A stretch of 64,000 bases of DNA from Spartinivicinus ruber (GTDB lineage: Bacteria; Pseudomonadota; Gammaproteobacteria; Pseudomonadales; Zooshikellaceae). The notes under the pieces are model-generated. The model was given only the letters and a program-made list of their open reading frames with translations, was not told the origin of the DNA and did no database searches. Location of the stretch: the NCBI RefSeq assembly GCF_011009015.1, contig NZ_CP048878.1, forward strand, positions 795,501-859,500, read 5' to 3'. This document shows, piece by piece, positions 27,721-36,596 of this stretch (positions are counted from its first letter, which is position 1; each line of letters opens with the position of its first letter). Position numbers and translations under genes: made by a program.

Positions 27721-28686
27721 ATGAAAGGGATTATTCTTGATGTGGCTTCATTAGCACCGGATGATCTCAACTTGCAGCCAATTACCCAACAATTGCTAGA
27801 GTGGTGGTGTTATGAGCAAAGCACTGGTCAGCAACTCAATGACAGGTTGGCAGGTGCAGAGATTGTCTTAACCAATAAAGTTGCGATTACTGAACAAACT
27901 TTAAAAGATAATCCACAAATTAAGTATATTGGAGTACTAGCAACAGGCACTAATAATATTGATTTAGCGGCGGCAAAAGCACATCAAGTTATTGTAAGCA
28001 ATGTGCGGGGGTATGGAACTCAAAGTGTTGCTCAACATACATTAGCGTTAATACTTAACTTAGCTACCCGTCAGCCAGATTATTTAATTGCGGTTAAACA
28101 GGGGCTGTGGCAACAAAGCGAGCACTTTTGTTTGCTAGATAAGCCTATTTTAGAGTTGGCTGGTAAAACCTGCCTTATTGTTGGTTTGGGCGAGCTAGGC
28201 CAGGCTGTTGCTGCATTGGTAAAAGCATTTGGCATGCGGGTAGTTGCAGCTACTTTTGAGGGGCACCAAAGTCAGCCAGTAAAGGGAATTGAGCGGTTGC
28301 CATTTGAAATGGCTTTACCATTGGCTGATGTTATTTCTTTGCATTGCCCGTTAACTGAGCAAACCGAATATTTATTTAACCGCCATACTTTACGTTTGGT
28401 TAAACCAGGTGCTTTGCTGGTCAATACTGCTCGTGGTGGGCTAATAGAAGAGCAAGCGCTGATAGATGCTTTAAAAGTGGGGTTACTGGGTGGGGCAGCC
28501 TTGGATGTGGTGAGTGAGGAGCCTCCACCCTTGGAGCATTTATTATTTAAGCCTGATATCCCTAATCTCTATATTACCCCGCATAATGCCTGGGGAACTC
28601 AAACTGCTCGACAAGCCTTAGTGAATATGGCTGGTGAAAACTTAGCGGCTTTTTTGGCAGGAGAACCAATTAACCAGGTCTGTTAG
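27721..28686 (+). CDS. D-2-hydroxyacid dehydrogenase (hydroxypyruvate/glycerate type)
   Basis: A 321-residue NAD-dependent dehydrogenase. The Rossmann motif is 'LIVGLGELGQAVA' (about 157-169). The catalytic set is Arg in 'VNTARGGLIEEQAL', Glu in 'VVSEEPPP' and His in 'ITPHNAWGT'. It is closest in feel to glycerate dehydrogenases (HprA), which reduce hydroxypyruvate to D-glycerate, but exact substrate cannot be read from sequence. It starts 6 bases after rlmB and is probably cotranscribed. Confidence 0.85.
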   Translation: MKGIILDVASLAPDDLNLQPITQQLLEWWCYEQSTGQQLNDRLAGAEIVLTNKVAITEQTLKDNPQIKYIGVLATGTNNIDLAAAKAHQVIVSNVRGYGTQSVAQHTLALILNLATRQPDYLIAVKQGLWQQSEHFCLLDKPILELAGKTCLIVGLGELGQAVAALVKAFGMRVVAATFEGHQSQPVKGIERLPFEMALPLADVISLHCPLTEQTEYLFNRHTLRLVKPGALLVNTARGGLIEEQALIDALKVGLLGGAALDVVSEEPPPLEHLLFKPDIPNLYITPHNAWGTQTARQALVNMAGENLAAFLAGEPINQVC

Positions 28687-28784
28687 CACCTTTCTAATAT
28701 AGATTGTCACTAAAAGGGACTTCTCTTGCCTCTATAGCTTGATAATAGCCACCAGTAGCAAATTCAGGCTAAGCTTGTAGTTGC

Positions 28785-28813
28785 TTGCAAGTTGTGCCCA
28801 GCTTCACTAGAAT
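28785..28813 (+). promoter_or_regulatory. Sigma-70 promoter of the rpsF-rpsR-rplI operon
   Basis: TTGCAA (28785-28790), 17-base spacer, TAGAAT (28808-28813), followed by a GC-rich GCGCGG discriminator as expected for a growth-rate-controlled ribosomal promoter. The start site would be near 28820, giving a leader of about 170 bases. Confidence 0.7.
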
Positions 28814-28870
28814 GCGCGGTTCACTTAAGCCTGGATATGCTTTCAACAATCAATTCAGGCTAACCAGTTA

Positions 28871-28906
28871 AGTTGCTTTAAAGCATTGAAATGCTATTAA
28901 GCAACT
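28871..28906 (+). promoter_or_regulatory. Leader hairpin 1 of rpsF
   Basis: AGTTGCTT (28871-28878) pairs with AAGCAACT (28899-28906). An inner AGCAT/ATGCT pair closes a TGAA loop (28882-28895), with a 3/3 internal loop between the stems. No U tract, so not a terminator. Confidence 0.55.
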
Positions 28907-28930
28907 ATTTAGCTCCTTGCCTTACTGCGG

Positions 28931-28983
28931 TTAATAGCAATAGTGCTGTTGGCTTGAGCAGAAGGCTATTAATCCGAAAGGAG
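28931..28983 (+). promoter_or_regulatory. Candidate S6:S18 autoregulatory leader element
   Basis: TTAATAGC (28931-28938) pairs with GCTATTAA (28965-28972), enclosing an inner TGCT/AGCA hairpin. CCG (28974-28976) follows directly before the AAGGAG ribosome binding site. In many bacteria an rpsF leader hairpin with an exposed CCG binds the S6:S18 complex and represses translation. Position and CCG agree with that motif, but the match was made from memory. Confidence 0.45.
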
Positions 28984-28988
28984 ATGCT

Positions 28989-29390
28989 ATGCGTCATTAT
29001 GAAATTGTGTTTCTCGTTCACCCTGATCAAAGTGAACAAGTTGGCGCCATGGTCGATCGCTATACCAAGCTGATTGAACAGGGTGAAGGTAAGATCCATC
29101 GTTTAGAAGATTGGGGACGTCGCCAGCTTGCTTACCCAATTCAGAAAGTTCATAAAGCACACTATGTGATGATGAACGTTGAGTGTGGCAATGAAGCTCT
29201 GGATGAATTGCAAAACTCTTTCCGTTTCAACGATGCAGTTATTCGCCATATGGTGGTACGTCGTAACGAGGCAATTACTGAGCCTTCAATTATCATGAAG
29301 CCAGAAGATACTCGTGAGCAGCGTCGTGATGATCAGTCAAAAGCTGATCAAGTTGATCAAACCGAAGAAGTTGATCAAGCGGAAGATTAA
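28989..29390 (+). CDS. rpsF: 30S ribosomal protein S6
   Basis: A 133-residue S6 with the typical start '[18 protein letters not shown]' and '[26 protein letters not shown]', forming the ferredoxin-like fold that pairs with S18 on the 30S platform. The C-terminal tail is acidic and Gln/Asp-rich, like the E. coli tail that is modified with glutamates by RimK. AAGGAG is 5 bases upstream. First gene of the rpsF-rpsR-DUF2232-rplI operon. Confidence 0.98.
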   Translation: MRHYEIVFLVHPDQSEQVGAMVDRYTKLIEQGEGKIHRLEDWGRRQLAYPIQKVHKAHYVMMNVECGNEALDELQNSFRFNDAVIRHMVVRRNEAITEPSIIMKPEDTREQRRDDQSKADQVDQTEEVDQAED

Positions 29391-29431
29391 TTCACCTGGG
29401 TTTTTCCTAACATTTTATAGGAGACGTTGCT

Positions 29432-29656
29432 ATGGCACGTTTTTTTCGTCGCAGAAAGTTTTGCCGCTTTACCGCTGAAGGCGTAAAGGAAATCGATTAC
29501 AAAGATACCAATACCCTGAAAGCTTATATTTCTGAAACTGGCAAGATCGTTCCAAGCCGGATTACAGGTACTAAAGCGAAGTATCAGCGACAACTGGCAA
29601 CTGCCGTTAAGCGCGCACGTTATATCGCATTATTGCCATACACTGATCGCCACTAA
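29432..29656 (+). CDS. rpsR: 30S ribosomal protein S18
   Basis: A 74-residue basic protein, full length, with '[12 protein letters not shown]', '[32 protein letters not shown]'. It binds 16S rRNA together with S6. AGGAG lies upstream at about 29419-29423. Confidence 0.98.
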   Translation: MARFFRRRKFCRFTAEGVKEIDYKDTNTLKAYISETGKIVPSRITGTKAKYQRQLATAVKRARYIALLPYTDRH

Positions 29657-29696
29657 TTATTAGCCGGCGACAGTTGTTTAGTGTAAAGGAAACATA

Positions 29697-30578
29697 ATGC
29701 GAGGCCTGGCTGAATTTATCATGCGTAGCCCTAAGCACGCAGCGGGTGTAGCCGCTGTGTCTGCTATAGTGCCTTTCACTTATTGGTTAAGTGCGGCTAC
29801 GGTAGCCTTGATTATTTTACGTCGAGGTTGGCAGTCAGGCAGCATGATTTTGGCTTGGGGCTTGATGCCTGCTGTGGGGTTGGTTGTCTTTCGACAGGAC
29901 TTCAGCCCATTGATAACTATCCTGGGTGCTAGCTTGTTAGCTGTGGTATTAAGGCGCTCAATGTCTTGGTTGCTGACTTTATTAGTCAGCATCTTGATTG
30001 GGCTGGCAATGATGTTAGTGTTACTAACATTTCAAGCAGACCTTTTAAAGACTATTGCTGATCAGCTACACCAAGTACTCACCCAGGCGGGCTTTTATAA
30101 GCAGCTCGATAAGCAGGGTGGTGCAGCAATAAGCCAGCAGTTTCAAGCGTTGTTATTGAAGGTGGTTGCTGGTGCTAATGCTTGGCTACATCAGCTGTTA
30201 GCCGTAGCTGCATTAATGCTAGCTCGGTGGTGGCAATCAGCACTCTATGTGCCCGGTGGGTTTCATAAAGAGCTGTTCCAGTTACGGATTCCTCCTAAAT
30301 TGGCTATCGCAATACTGTTGATAGTAATAGTAGGGATGAATATCAACGTGGGCTTTGCTACGGTACTGCTGATTGGTTTAACACCCCTGTTTTTTTCAGG
30401 GCTGGCGATGTTCCACTCGATCATTGCTTTACAGAGTAATAGTGCCTTGGGTTTAGCCGTGTTCTACTTGATTCAGGTGGTTTTTGCCCAAGTTATGTTT
30501 CCTTTTACGGTTTTAGTTGCCCTCTTAGATAGCTTTATTGACTTTCGACGCCGAATGAATAAGCCAATAGGCCGCTAA
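29697..30578 (+). CDS. DUF2232-type polytopic membrane protein
   Basis: A 293-residue membrane protein with about seven to eight hydrophobic segments (for example about 15-40, 50-68, 75-115, 155-180, 205-225, 228-250, 255-280). Pseudomonas carries a similar gene between rpsR and rplI, and the family is DUF2232 (YybS-like). Function is unknown; the conserved place inside a ribosomal operon suggests a role linked to growth or to membrane assembly. AAAGGA is the ribosome binding site. Confidence 0.8.
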   Translation: MRGLAEFIMRSPKHAAGVAAVSAIVPFTYWLSAATVALIILRRGWQSGSMILAWGLMPAVGLVVFRQDFSPLITILGASLLAVVLRRSMSWLLTLLVSILIGLAMMLVLLTFQADLLKTIADQLHQVLTQAGFYKQLDKQGGAAISQQFQALLLKVVAGANAWLHQLLAVAALMLARWWQSALYVPGGFHKELFQLRIPPKLAIAILLIVIVGMNINVGFATVLLIGLTPLFFSGLAMFHSIIALQSNSALGLAVFYLIQVVFAQVMFPFTVLVALLDSFIDFRRRMNKPIGR

Positions 30579-30606
30579 GAGGGATAAAAATCTTGAGGTA
30601 AGCAAG

Positions 30607-31053
30607 ATGGAAGTGATTTTGTTAGAAAAAATTGCCAATCTTGGCAATTTAGGTGACAAGGTTTCAGTTAAGCCAGGCTATGGCCGAAACTTTCTGATTC
30701 CTTTCAATAAAGCGGTTCCAGCCACTAAAACGAATGTGGCTGAGTTTGAAGCTCGTCGTGCTGAGCTGGAAAAAGTTGCAGCAGAAAACTTAACTGCTGC
30801 ACAAAAGCGGGCCGAGGCTATCAGCGAATTGGCGCTGACCTTAACTGCGAAAGCCGGCGACGAAGGCAAACTATTCGGATCTATTGGTACTCGTGACTTG
30901 GCTGATGCTATTTCTGCAGCTGGTGTTGAAGTCAGTAAGAGTGAGATCCGTCTTCCTGAAGGGCCGTTGCGTCACATAGGTGAGTTTGATGTAAGTATTC
31001 ACTTGCACACAGATGTTGATGCAACTCTGAAGGTTTTCGTAGAAGCTGAGTAA
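30607..31053 (+). CDS. rplI: 50S ribosomal protein L9
   Basis: A 148-residue L9: the N-terminal domain begins '[32 protein letters not shown]', followed by the long connecting helix and a C-terminal rRNA-binding domain ending '[16 protein letters not shown]'. Normal length. Last gene of the operon before a strong terminator. Confidence 0.98.
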   Translation: MEVILLEKIANLGNLGDKVSVKPGYGRNFLIPFNKAVPATKTNVAEFEARRAELEKVAAENLTAAQKRAEAISELALTLTAKAGDEGKLFGSIGTRDLADAISAAGVEVSKSEIRLPEGPLRHIGEFDVSIHLHTDVDATLKVFVEAE

Positions 31054-31080
31054 TTTAATAAAATTAATTACTCAGTATGT

Positions 31081-31121
31081 AAAAAGCACTCGCACCCATT
31101 GCAATTGCGAGTGCTTTTTAT
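31081..31121 (+). terminator. Rho-independent terminator after rplI
   Basis: A 14-bp stem AAAAAGCACTCGCA/TGCGAGTGCTTTTT (31081-31094 with 31106-31119) and an 11-base loop. The T-rich 3' arm and A-rich 5' arm make it a symmetrical, efficient terminator. Confidence 0.92.
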
Positions 31122-31142
31122 TCTGTGTTATAAGCACTTTTC

Positions 31143-31182
31143 TATAATTCAATCTAACTACACTGCTTGTAGTGTATAGATT
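31143..31182 (+). promoter_or_regulatory. dnaB promoter -10 and overlapping palindrome
   Basis: A perfect TATAAT (31143-31148) with no good -35 is followed at once by a two-part inverted repeat: AATCTA/TAGATT (31151-31156, 31177-31182) enclosing TACACT/AGTGTA (31159-31164, 31171-31176). The palindrome covers the expected start site. It could be an operator or a 5' mRNA hairpin. Confidence 0.5.
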
Positions 31183-31223
31183 AATTATCTATTCCCTATC
31201 TTAAGCTGAATACCGAGTAGGCA

Positions 31224-32618
31224 ATGGATCAAGGCCCTTCGCTAGAAACTGAACAAGCTGAACAGACAACCCTATCACTGCGGGAGTCACCTCACTCTTT
31301 AGAGGCCGAGCAGTCCGTCATTGGTGGGCTGTTATTAGATAATAGTGCCTGGGACTCTATATCAGACCGCATTACCTCTGTCGATTTTTATCATCGTCCC
31401 CATCAACATATTTTCCGCATTATTGCCAGTGCTGTAGCAGCTGGGAAGCCTTTTGACCCCGTCACCATAGTAGAAGAGCTAACTCAGCTTGACCAATTAG
31501 AGGGTAGTGGAGGCTTAGCCTATTTAACCGATTTGGCACAAAACACACCCAGCACCGCAAATATTCGTGCTTATGCCGATATTGTTTATGAACGGTCAAT
31601 TTTGCGTCGACTGATCAAAGTTAGCCAGGGGATTGCTGATCGGGCTTATAACACTGGTGGGCGATCCAGTAGCGAAATTCTTGATGAGGCCGAGCGTGAA
31701 GTTTTTCAAATTGCAGAAGACAGGCCGAAAGATGGTGGGCCAGTTGGAGTAAAAGAACTACTGAATAAAGCTATTGATAGAATTGATGAGTTATTCAATG
31801 CAGGTGACAGTTTAACAGGTATCACCACAGGTTTTACTGATCTGGATGAAATGACTGCAGGGTTACAGCCTTCAGATATGGTGATCGTGGCAGGTCGTCC
31901 ATCGATGGGTAAAACGACCTTTGCAATGAACCTGGTAGAGAATGCATTGCTTAACTCTGACAAATCAGTTTTGGTTTTTAGTTTAGAGATGCCAGCAGAG
32001 CAGTTGATGATGCGGATGCTGTCCTCACTTGGGCGAATTGACCAGACCAAAGTACGTACTGGTAAGCTGGAAGAAGATGATTGGCCAAAGCTGGCGGCGG
32101 CAGTAAACATGGTCAACGAGAAGAAATTGTTTGTGGATGATACGGCAGGTATCAGCCCAACTGAAATGCGCTCAAGAGCGCGGCGCATTGTTCGGGAACA
32201 TGGTGACTTAGGCCTGGTGATGGTGGATTACCTGCAGCTGATGCAGGTACCTGGTAGCTCTGAAGGTCGTACCAACGAAATTTCTGAAATTTCCCGATCC
32301 TTAAAGGCGCTGGCCAAAGAGTTTAATACTCCAGTTGTTGCTCTTTCTCAGTTGAATCGGAGCCTTGAGCAGCGGCCTAACAAACGCCCAGTTAACTCCG
32401 ACTTGCGGGAGTCGGGAGCGATTGAGCAGGATGCTGACGTAATCATGTTTGTTTACCGGGATGAAGTCTATAACCCTGATACTGAGCAAAAGGGAGTAGC
32501 AGAAATCATTATTGGTAAGCAGCGGAATGGTCCCATAGGGGCCGTTAAGCTAGCCTTTATTGGCAAGTACACCCGGTTTGAGAATTTAGCGCCTGGGGCT
32601 TATGAGGGTTTTGAGTAA
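31224..32618 (+). CDS. dnaB: Replicative DNA helicase DnaB
   Basis: A 464-residue hexameric helicase. The N-terminal DnaG-interacting domain (about 20-125; 'PHSLEAEQSVIGGLLLD') and linker precede a RecA-like domain with Walker A 'GRPSMGKTTFAMN' (about 224). Walker B is 'LVMVDYLQLM', and 'LRESGAIEQDADVIMFVYR' near the C-terminus is conserved. No intein. Follows the rplI terminator, so it has its own promoter. Confidence 0.97.
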   Translation: MDQGPSLETEQAEQTTLSLRESPHSLEAEQSVIGGLLLDNSAWDSISDRITSVDFYHRPHQHIFRIIASAVAAGKPFDPVTIVEELTQLDQLEGSGGLAYLTDLAQNTPSTANIRAYADIVYERSILRRLIKVSQGIADRAYNTGGRSSSEILDEAEREVFQIAEDRPKDGGPVGVKELLNKAIDRIDELFNAGDSLTGITTGFTDLDEMTAGLQPSDMVIVAGRPSMGKTTFAMNLVENALLNSDKSVLVFSLEMPAEQLMMRMLSSLGRIDQTKVRTGKLEEDDWPKLAAAVNMVNEKKLFVDDTAGISPTEMRSRARRIVREHGDLGLVMVDYLQLMQVPGSSEGRTNEISEISRSLKALAKEFNTPVVALSQLNRSLEQRPNKRPVNSDLRESGAIEQDADVIMFVYRDEVYNPDTEQKGVAEIIIGKQRNGPIGAVKLAFIGKYTRFENLAPGAYEGFE

Positions 32619-32714
32619 ATAGGCATGGTTTTAGTCCCTTGCAGCTGAAATAGCTTTAGCTCTGACTGTTATTAGTAAACCATCTAACCACCAGTAAAAT
32701 AACCTGACTGGATA

Positions 32715-32723
32715 TGCTATAAA
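32715..32723 (+). promoter_or_regulatory. Candidate extended -10 promoter
   Basis: TG-C-TATAAA (32715-32723) is an extended -10 element without a clear -35, 38 bases before the start of the Asn/Gln-rich gene. Confidence 0.35.
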
Positions 32724-32760
32724 ATGGGTATCAGCCAAGGTTAATGGTGGGGCTTATACT

Positions 32761-33630
32761 ATGGAAGTGGGTCATACTTCATCACTGGCGTCAAATAGGT
32801 TGCTTCAGCGTCCTGAGCTAAATCAGGAGCAACAGCAGCGGGAAGCCAGGGTACAGCAACCAGCAGGTATTGAAGTACAAATCAGCCGGGAAGCACGTAA
32901 TACATTTGCCTCGCAAGCAAATTTAGCAACTCAACCAATCACCCTTTCAGAGCCGCCTCCCCCTAGTGCCCAGTCCACTGCTGTGGATGGACCACCTGTG
33001 ACAGTCAGGCTGAATAATGAGCCACAGCAGGCTCAAGTAGCGGTCAGTAATGATGTTAGGGCAGATGAGTCTGGTGCCGCTACGCAGCCAAGAGAGACTT
33101 TGCAAGCACCACAGCAGCAGGTGCAACAGACTGATGCTGAGAGCCCCAATTCAACTACCGCTAATCCACCACCTGTACAGAACAACTTAACCACTCAGCA
33201 ACCTACGGCAAATCAAACCTCTCTCAATACCTCAGCTAACAACAATAATAATGAAGTTGTGTTAGCAGTTGATATTCGGGAAGTCGTTCCTGATGCTGAC
33301 GAAAATAATCAGGCACAACAAAATCAATCTAACACAGCTGAACAAAGTCTTAATGTGAGTGCTAATGTAGATAATGAAATAACAGCTGCCAATGAGAATA
33401 ATATTCAGGCTAATAACGCAGATGTGGTGGCCATCCCTAATCCGAACCAGTCAGCTAACGCAAATAATCAGGTGACAGCTGACCAGGCTAACAGCAATAC
33501 GGCTGATGCAGTTGTGGCCAATGAAGCAGAAGAACCAGTAGCAACAAATACGTCAGTTGCTATTGACCAGTTCAGGCAAGTAGCATTAAGTGATCAAGAG
33601 CGACAGATTATCGAGTCATTTGATGTTTAA
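32761..33630 (+). CDS. Asn/Gln-rich low-complexity protein of unknown function
   Basis: A 289-residue protein not assigned to any family. A short N-terminal segment ends in 'IEVQISREARNTFASQA' (about 39-55), similar to short N-terminal motifs in some flagellar or secreted bacterial proteins. The bulk (about 60-265) is a low-complexity stretch dominated by Asn, Gln, Ala, Thr and Val, without signal peptide or membrane segment. The end, 'DQFRQVALSDQERQIIESFDV', looks folded and charged. Composition suggests intrinsic disorder. The gene stands alone between dnaB and a convergent kinase gene. The ATG is preceded by GGTGGGG; codon use looks like that of a real gene. Confidence 0.6.
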   Translation: MEVGHTSSLASNRLLQRPELNQEQQQREARVQQPAGIEVQISREARNTFASQANLATQPITLSEPPPPSAQSTAVDGPPVTVRLNNEPQQAQVAVSNDVRADESGAATQPRETLQAPQQQVQQTDAESPNSTTANPPPVQNNLTTQQPTANQTSLNTSANNNNNEVVLAVDIREVVPDADENNQAQQNQSNTAEQSLNVSANVDNEITAANENNIQANNADVVAIPNPNQSANANNQVTADQANSNTADAVVANEAEEPVATNTSVAIDQFRQVALSDQERQIIESFDV

Positions 33631-33639
33631 TAAGAGAGG

Positions 33640-36456
33640 CTAGCTTTCGACCACAGGTTCTACTCTGGGTAATGCCCAGACTTGTAGAGTTTCCTGAAGT
33701 GCGACCAGTTCAAGAGGTTTAGTGAGCTGGCCATTCATGCCTACTGCAGCAATCCGCTGCTTTTGATCCTGTATGCCATGGGCGGTAAGGGCAATAATTG
33801 GAGTAGGGGGCAAACTATGCTGTTGTTCCCATTGGCGGATGCGCTCGGTAGCCTCGAAGCCATCCATAATAGGCATTTCACAATCCATAAAAATAATTTG
33901 GAAACGTTGATTTTTAAACGCTTCAACGGCCTCATTGCCATTGGTTGCCACTTTAGGTGTGACATTCAACTTGGCAAGCATTCCTTTAATGACTTTGGTA
34001 CTGGTAGGATTATCTTCAACCACTAAAACTTTTAAGTTTTGTGGAAGCTCATGATGAGTGAGGAAATCTTTAGCCATCATGCTTGACTGTGGCTGGAATT
34101 TAACTAGCTCCTCTTTTAAGGCACTTTCCAAGGTATAGTGAGCAATAGGTTTGGTTAGAATTCGTTTAACCCCGGCATTTCTGGCTTCAATAATACTAGG
34201 CATGTGGCTGACGCCAGTAAGCATGATTACCAATACATCATTACTAATATTGGGGTCTTCTTTTATTTTGGCCGACAGTTGTAGCCCATTCATAACCGGC
34301 ATATTTTGATCTAAAATAACCAAGTCATAATGTGCTTGTAAGTTCGCTTTGGTTCGCAATAAAGCTAATGCTTCTTTACCATTTTTGGCAGAAGTAACAT
34401 CCATGCCAAGGCTAAGACATTGCTGGGTCAGTACTTTACGACAAGTTTCATTATCATCAACCACAAGCACACGAACCCCTTTAAAGTCAAACTCCTGTTG
34501 AGGTTGTTTAGCTTGTTTGACAGGCGCAAGCGGCAGGGTAAAACAAAAAGTGGTGCCAATGCCGATTTCACTGTTAATACTAAAGGTGCCGCCCATTTGT
34601 TGAATCAAGGCTTTAGCGACAATAATTCCAATGGCAATATCAGGCTGGTTGCTGTTAAGTAATTCAGTTGTTGTCACTTTTTTACTTAGCAACTGTTGTC
34701 TTTCAAATTGGCTCATGCCATCGCTGGTATCTTTGACAACAATACGTAACTGTTGGCCTTGCTCGTATTGTTCGGCCGTACCTGCCAGTAATATTTCGCC
34801 TGCAGTGGTTTGTTTAAATGCATGGTTTAGCAACGAAAGCAAAATTTGCTGAAGCCGGTTGGGGTCGCTATTAATAATAGCTGGAACATCTGGCTGCAGA
34901 TAGCTGATCAGCTCAATACTGCGTTGCTCAGCTGTTAGTCGGAACATATTAACGCAAGCTTCGATTAATCCTGGCAATTCAAAATCAGTGTTTTCCAGCT
35001 GTAATGCATGCTGTTCTAAGCGACTGATATCGAGCATTTGGTTTAGCTGGTTTAGTAGCTCATTACCTGCATGGTAAATCGTATTGGCATAGTCTTGCTG
35101 TTTGGGGGTGAGGCTGGTATCCATCAGTAATTCGCTCATCCCTAAAATTCCATTCATTGGGCCACGTAACTCATGGCTGATCTTGCCCAGAAAGTCGGCC
35201 TGATTAAGCTGGTTATTTGGGCGTCTGGCAAGTTGTTCTACAGCGGCCAGCTTTTCTTTTGCTTGTATATGAAACTGCAAACTGAACGCGTAGGATACAC
35301 CAAACAAGGTTAAACTAGTGATACTAAGCAATAACCAGTCTGCTTTATAAGGCGCTAGCTGAATAATATTTAGAGTGAGAGCGATATTGATTAAAATAGC
35401 TAATGCACAAGGAGACTGGGCAGCTAGCATGAAACGGGCGCATTTATCTCCTTGCTTGAGGAAATACAGTGAGCAGCCAAAAATATTAAATACGATAAAG
35501 CTGGTTAGCCATAGGCTGAGTTTAGCTGGCTGCCAGGCAGGAAAAAGAGTACTAAATAGTGTGGCAAGCAGGCAGGCACCACAAAGCCAGGCAAAATAAA
35601 GGTCAAGTTTAGGGTGGTCGATCCCTATTTGATAGTAACGTCGATTCAAGTGGCTGGCAAAAGCGCAGCCAAGTAATAGGGCGATATCACTAAGCTGTGA
35701 TTGTGAGGCAAAGGATAGGGAACTGAATTGGCTGAACACTCCTTGCCAGGAACCTTGGAATATTAGGGAGCAGCTAACTAAGGCAAACATATACAAAAAG
35801 TTGCGTTCTTTTAAGTGAAAAAACGCCAGCAAGTTATAAATAGCGACACAACAAAACAGGCCAAATAATAAGCCGCTTAACCATTGACTGCGGTTGCTGC
35901 TTACTAGTGCCTGGGCAGGTGACTTTAAGTAGCTGGTAAAGTTGAGGGACTGCTGTGACTGAACGCGTAAGAAGACCACTGCTGTTTGATTAGGGGCCAA
36001 GTGTAGTGGAATCAGCAGGCGGTGGTGGCTGGCTAATTGGCCATCTAACAGCTGTTGGTCTCCTGTATTCACTTTTTTTAGTTGGCTGTCCTGTTCAACA
36101 TAAGCATCAAGCCAATTGATATCAGCACCTAGTAAAGTGATAAAAGGAGATTGAGCTGTGGCTGTGTTGTTATGAATCGTTGTACGAAGCCAGATTGCCG
36201 AATGGCTTTGATCAAACTGGAAAAATTTTTGCCGGTAGGGTGAAAATCGATGAGTGTAAGCTTCTGATCTTACCTGCTCAATAGTTAGCAGTGCCTTTTT
36301 GTCTTCATAAAATTCAAAATAATTGGCAAGGTCAACTTGGTAGTTGGTGTTTTTGATAACAACTTCGGCTGTTGCAGGAAGGCAAACCCAGAGCAATATC
36401 GCGAGCAGGCATCGGAGTATTTTGTGGCGGCTAGCCTGTACTTCAGACCTGTGCAC
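33640..36456 (-). CDS. 7TMR-DISM hybrid sensor histidine kinase with two receiver domains
   Basis: A 938-residue membrane kinase. A signal peptide (about 1-30) is followed by a periplasmic 7TMR-DISMED2 sensor domain (about 35-175) and a seven-helix 7TMR-DISM region (about 190-398). HisKA carries phospho-acceptor His428 in 'FLGKISHELRGPMNGILGM', then a HATPase domain. Two receiver domains follow: REC1 (about 672-790, 'VLVVDDNETC', 'VILDQNMP') and REC2 (about 815-930, 'VLVVEDNPTS', 'IIFMDCEMP'). There is no Hpt domain, so phosphate must pass to a separate Hpt protein. DISMED2 domains are thought to bind carbohydrate-like ligands. No cognate regulator is adjacent. Confidence 0.9.
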   Translation of the reverse strand: MHRSEVQASRHKILRCLLAILLWVCLPATAEVVIKNTNYQVDLANYFEFYEDKKALLTIEQVRSEAYTHRFSPYRQKFFQFDQSHSAIWLRTTIHNNTATAQSPFITLLGADINWLDAYVEQDSQLKKVNTGDQQLLDGQLASHHRLLIPLHLAPNQTAVVFLRVQSQQSLNFTSYLKSPAQALVSSNRSQWLSGLLFGLFCCVAIYNLLAFFHLKERNFLYMFALVSCSLIFQGSWQGVFSQFSSLSFASQSQLSDIALLLGCAFASHLNRRYYQIGIDHPKLDLYFAWLCGACLLATLFSTLFPAWQPAKLSLWLTSFIVFNIFGCSLYFLKQGDKCARFMLAAQSPCALAILINIALTLNIIQLAPYKADWLLLSITSLTLFGVSYAFSLQFHIQAKEKLAAVEQLARRPNNQLNQADFLGKISHELRGPMNGILGMSELLMDTSLTPKQQDYANTIYHAGNELLNQLNQMLDISRLEQHALQLENTDFELPGLIEACVNMFRLTAEQRSIELISYLQPDVPAIINSDPNRLQQILLSLLNHAFKQTTAGEILLAGTAEQYEQGQQLRIVVKDTSDGMSQFERQQLLSKKVTTTELLNSNQPDIAIGIIVAKALIQQMGGTFSINSEIGIGTTFCFTLPLAPVKQAKQPQQEFDFKGVRVLVVDDNETCRKVLTQQCLSLGMDVTSAKNGKEALALLRTKANLQAHYDLVILDQNMPVMNGLQLSAKIKEDPNISNDVLVIMLTGVSHMPSIIEARNAGVKRILTKPIAHYTLESALKEELVKFQPQSSMMAKDFLTHHELPQNLKVLVVEDNPTSTKVIKGMLAKLNVTPKVATNGNEAVEAFKNQRFQIIFMDCEMPIMDGFEATERIRQWEQQHSLPPTPIIALTAHGIQDQKQRIAAVGMNGQLTKPLELVALQETLQVWALPRVEPVVES

Positions 36457-36596
36457 GAGCGATATCCCTTCTAGATTAAATTAGCATTATAACGAACGTT
36501 AAAAGGTTGTCTAACCTGAGTATTTCATAAAGTTATTTAGTCAGGGCCTGTTGGCATTTGTTTGTATAGTGAGCAAGTGTCAACAGGCTCTTTTGA

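Larger units (their letters stand above)
28687..28988 (+). promoter_or_regulatory. rpsF promoter and structured leader region
   Basis: This 302-bp gap holds no gene. It contains the sigma-70 promoter at 28785-28813 and two leader hairpins (28871-28906 and 28931-28972). A direct repeat AATTCAGGCTAA occurs at 28761-28772 and 28852-28863, on either side of the promoter. Confidence 0.6.

Noticed and set aside
31706-32188. Open frame of 160 codons antisense to dnaB
   Set aside because: It overlaps the conserved RecA-like domain of dnaB; no independent support.
36544-36590. Terminator after purD
   Set aside because: The CTGTTG arms form a stem, but the loop is long and there is no U tract on the purD strand; the T run is on the plus strand, where no gene ends.
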